The position numbers were made by a program, and so were the translations under genes. The notes under the pieces were generated by a model that saw only the letters and a program-made list of their open reading frames with translations, had not been told where the DNA came from and searched no databases. From Homalodisca vitripennis (taxonomy: Eukaryota; Arthropoda; Insecta; Hemiptera; Cicadellidae): a DNA stretch of 64,000 bases. The stretch is taken from assembly GCF_021130785.1 (NCBI RefSeq), contig NC_060213.1, forward strand, positions 97,332,501 to 97,396,500, read 5' to 3'. Positions within the stretch are counted from its first letter, which is position 1, and the number at the start of each line of letters is the position of its first letter. Shown here piece after piece: positions 62,762 to 64,000 of the stretch.

Positions 62762-64000
62762 TAACAAAATTAGAAAAATTGTAATTCAAATTCAAAGGAG
62801 CTACATTGATTAAAATGCTAGAAACATTGTCTGGGGCCTGAAACTAAACTAGGATAGAATTGGTAATCAAATAGTTCTTGTTAAGAAACAGCTTTATTTA
62901 GAAAATGATCAAAATCAATATATTTTCTATTAAAGCATTTTGTAATCTAAAAGGAACATAATTAATGAAGGAAACCATATTTATTTTATACATCCACAAC
63001 TATAGTTTTAGTTTGTTTGCATTTTCTTGTCTAATTTGCAGTATATTATATAACAAATGAAAAATCACTACGTATCTACAAACCACATACGGTCAGGTGC
63101 TCTCTTAAGACTAATCTTAAAATTGCCTCTTGAAACAAAACATTATGTACACACCAGTATAACTTAAAATAAAAAAATTGCAGCACCTAAGGAATTAACG
63201 ATAAAAGAAAATATTACACCACAACCAGGCTGAACAATATTTCAATCACTGATACAAAGTTGAAAATTAGTGGAGTTAAAACATGACAGAACAGTTCTGC
63301 TTCAAGAATCAAAACGTACTTCGTAAAGTCTTCAACACCTTTCAACAGATGGAAAATACTTCAAAATCTTAAATCTACCATATAGATAAATGAAAAACCA
63401 ATGAAAACATGAATATTTCCACACAAAAGTAACAGTCATAGTACAATGCACAAATAGATACATTTAAAATCAAAACGTTTCAAAGTTTCTTTATTTGTGC
63501 TACTATTGCTGGTAATTATTAAGAAATAAATACAAATAAGTTGTAATGTTGCATTTAAAAGCGATTAAACCACAGGTTATATTTTATAATAAAATATGTT
63601 CATTAATTTGCAGCAGATATGTCACAATAAACAGAGTCAAAAATCACTGTTATTTTACAACCACAAAACCATTATCCACAACTAAAACATGTGAACAAGG
63701 AAATCTCCTAGTACTTGGAGCAAATTCAGCTATGAAAATCACTGAAATCAGTTATTACACACCTGTCACTTGAAGTATTCCGTGCGTACATTTGAAATTA
63801 AGTGATTATTTTTCATTTAACTGAACTTGGATTTCACAATAAGAACATTTAGATTAAAAGTTAAATTATTAAGTCCCTCTTGGTTTTGAAAGAACTCAAA
63901 ATTAAAAGTAAAAATAAAATTCAAAATTTTAAATCTGTTTTATATGACAAGAAAATCACAAAATAAACAAATTTGAAAAAATGTTCACTCATATAATTTT
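62762..64000. other. Intergenic, AT-rich
   Basis: No gene supported. The 75-codon ORF at 63546-63773 has no motif. Confidence 0.4.

Overview
The window is AT-rich eukaryotic nuclear DNA, almost certainly from an insect. It has protein genes broken by GT-AG introns, long introns packed with repeats, animal-type LINE fragments with reverse transcriptase and RNase H motifs, mariner, hAT, piggyBac-like and pogo-like DNA elements, and AATAAA signals. No prokaryotic operon, CRISPR array, rRNA or intact tRNA is visible. The species cannot be fixed from sequence alone; the small secreted knottin would suit a hemipteran or another insect, but that is a guess.

Layout. (1) 544-3468, plus strand: the last four coding exons (310 residues) of a gene whose 5' part lies outside the window; I do not recognise the product. 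(2) 4.7-9 kb: intergenic DNA with LINE and SINE-like debris. (3) 9156-13156, plus strand: a two-exon gene, missed by simple ORF calling, for a 61-residue secreted peptide whose six cysteines have inhibitor-cystine-knot (knottin) spacing. Its 3.8 kb intron holds a foldback element and a LINE tail, and its second exon lies between two long, facing inverted-repeat arms. (4) 14-24 kb: repeat-rich DNA, including a 3.2 kb composite hAT-type element with a perfect 8-bp target duplication, a poly(A) retroposon with a 14-bp target duplication, and an unexplained 55-codon ORF. (5) 54314 down to about 23940, minus strand: a complete ABCF3 (GCN20-type ABC-F ATPase) gene. I place 13 coding exons that join in phase to 711 codons, plus a probable non-coding 3' exon. 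Its introns carry piggyBac-like, mariner, hAT and retroposon insertions and one coding-like exon on the opposite strand. (6) 54.9-64 kb: LINE and hAT-transposase remnants, a 171-bp tandem duplication, a probable terminal exon of an unrecognised plus-strand gene at 61.4 kb, and a pogo-like MITE.

The three clear host genes show no functional link to each other. The best candidates for something undescribed are the knottin gene and its inverted-repeat setting, the orphan exons at 18.8, 37.1 and 61.4 kb, and the non-autonomous transposon families whose ends can be fixed to the base.
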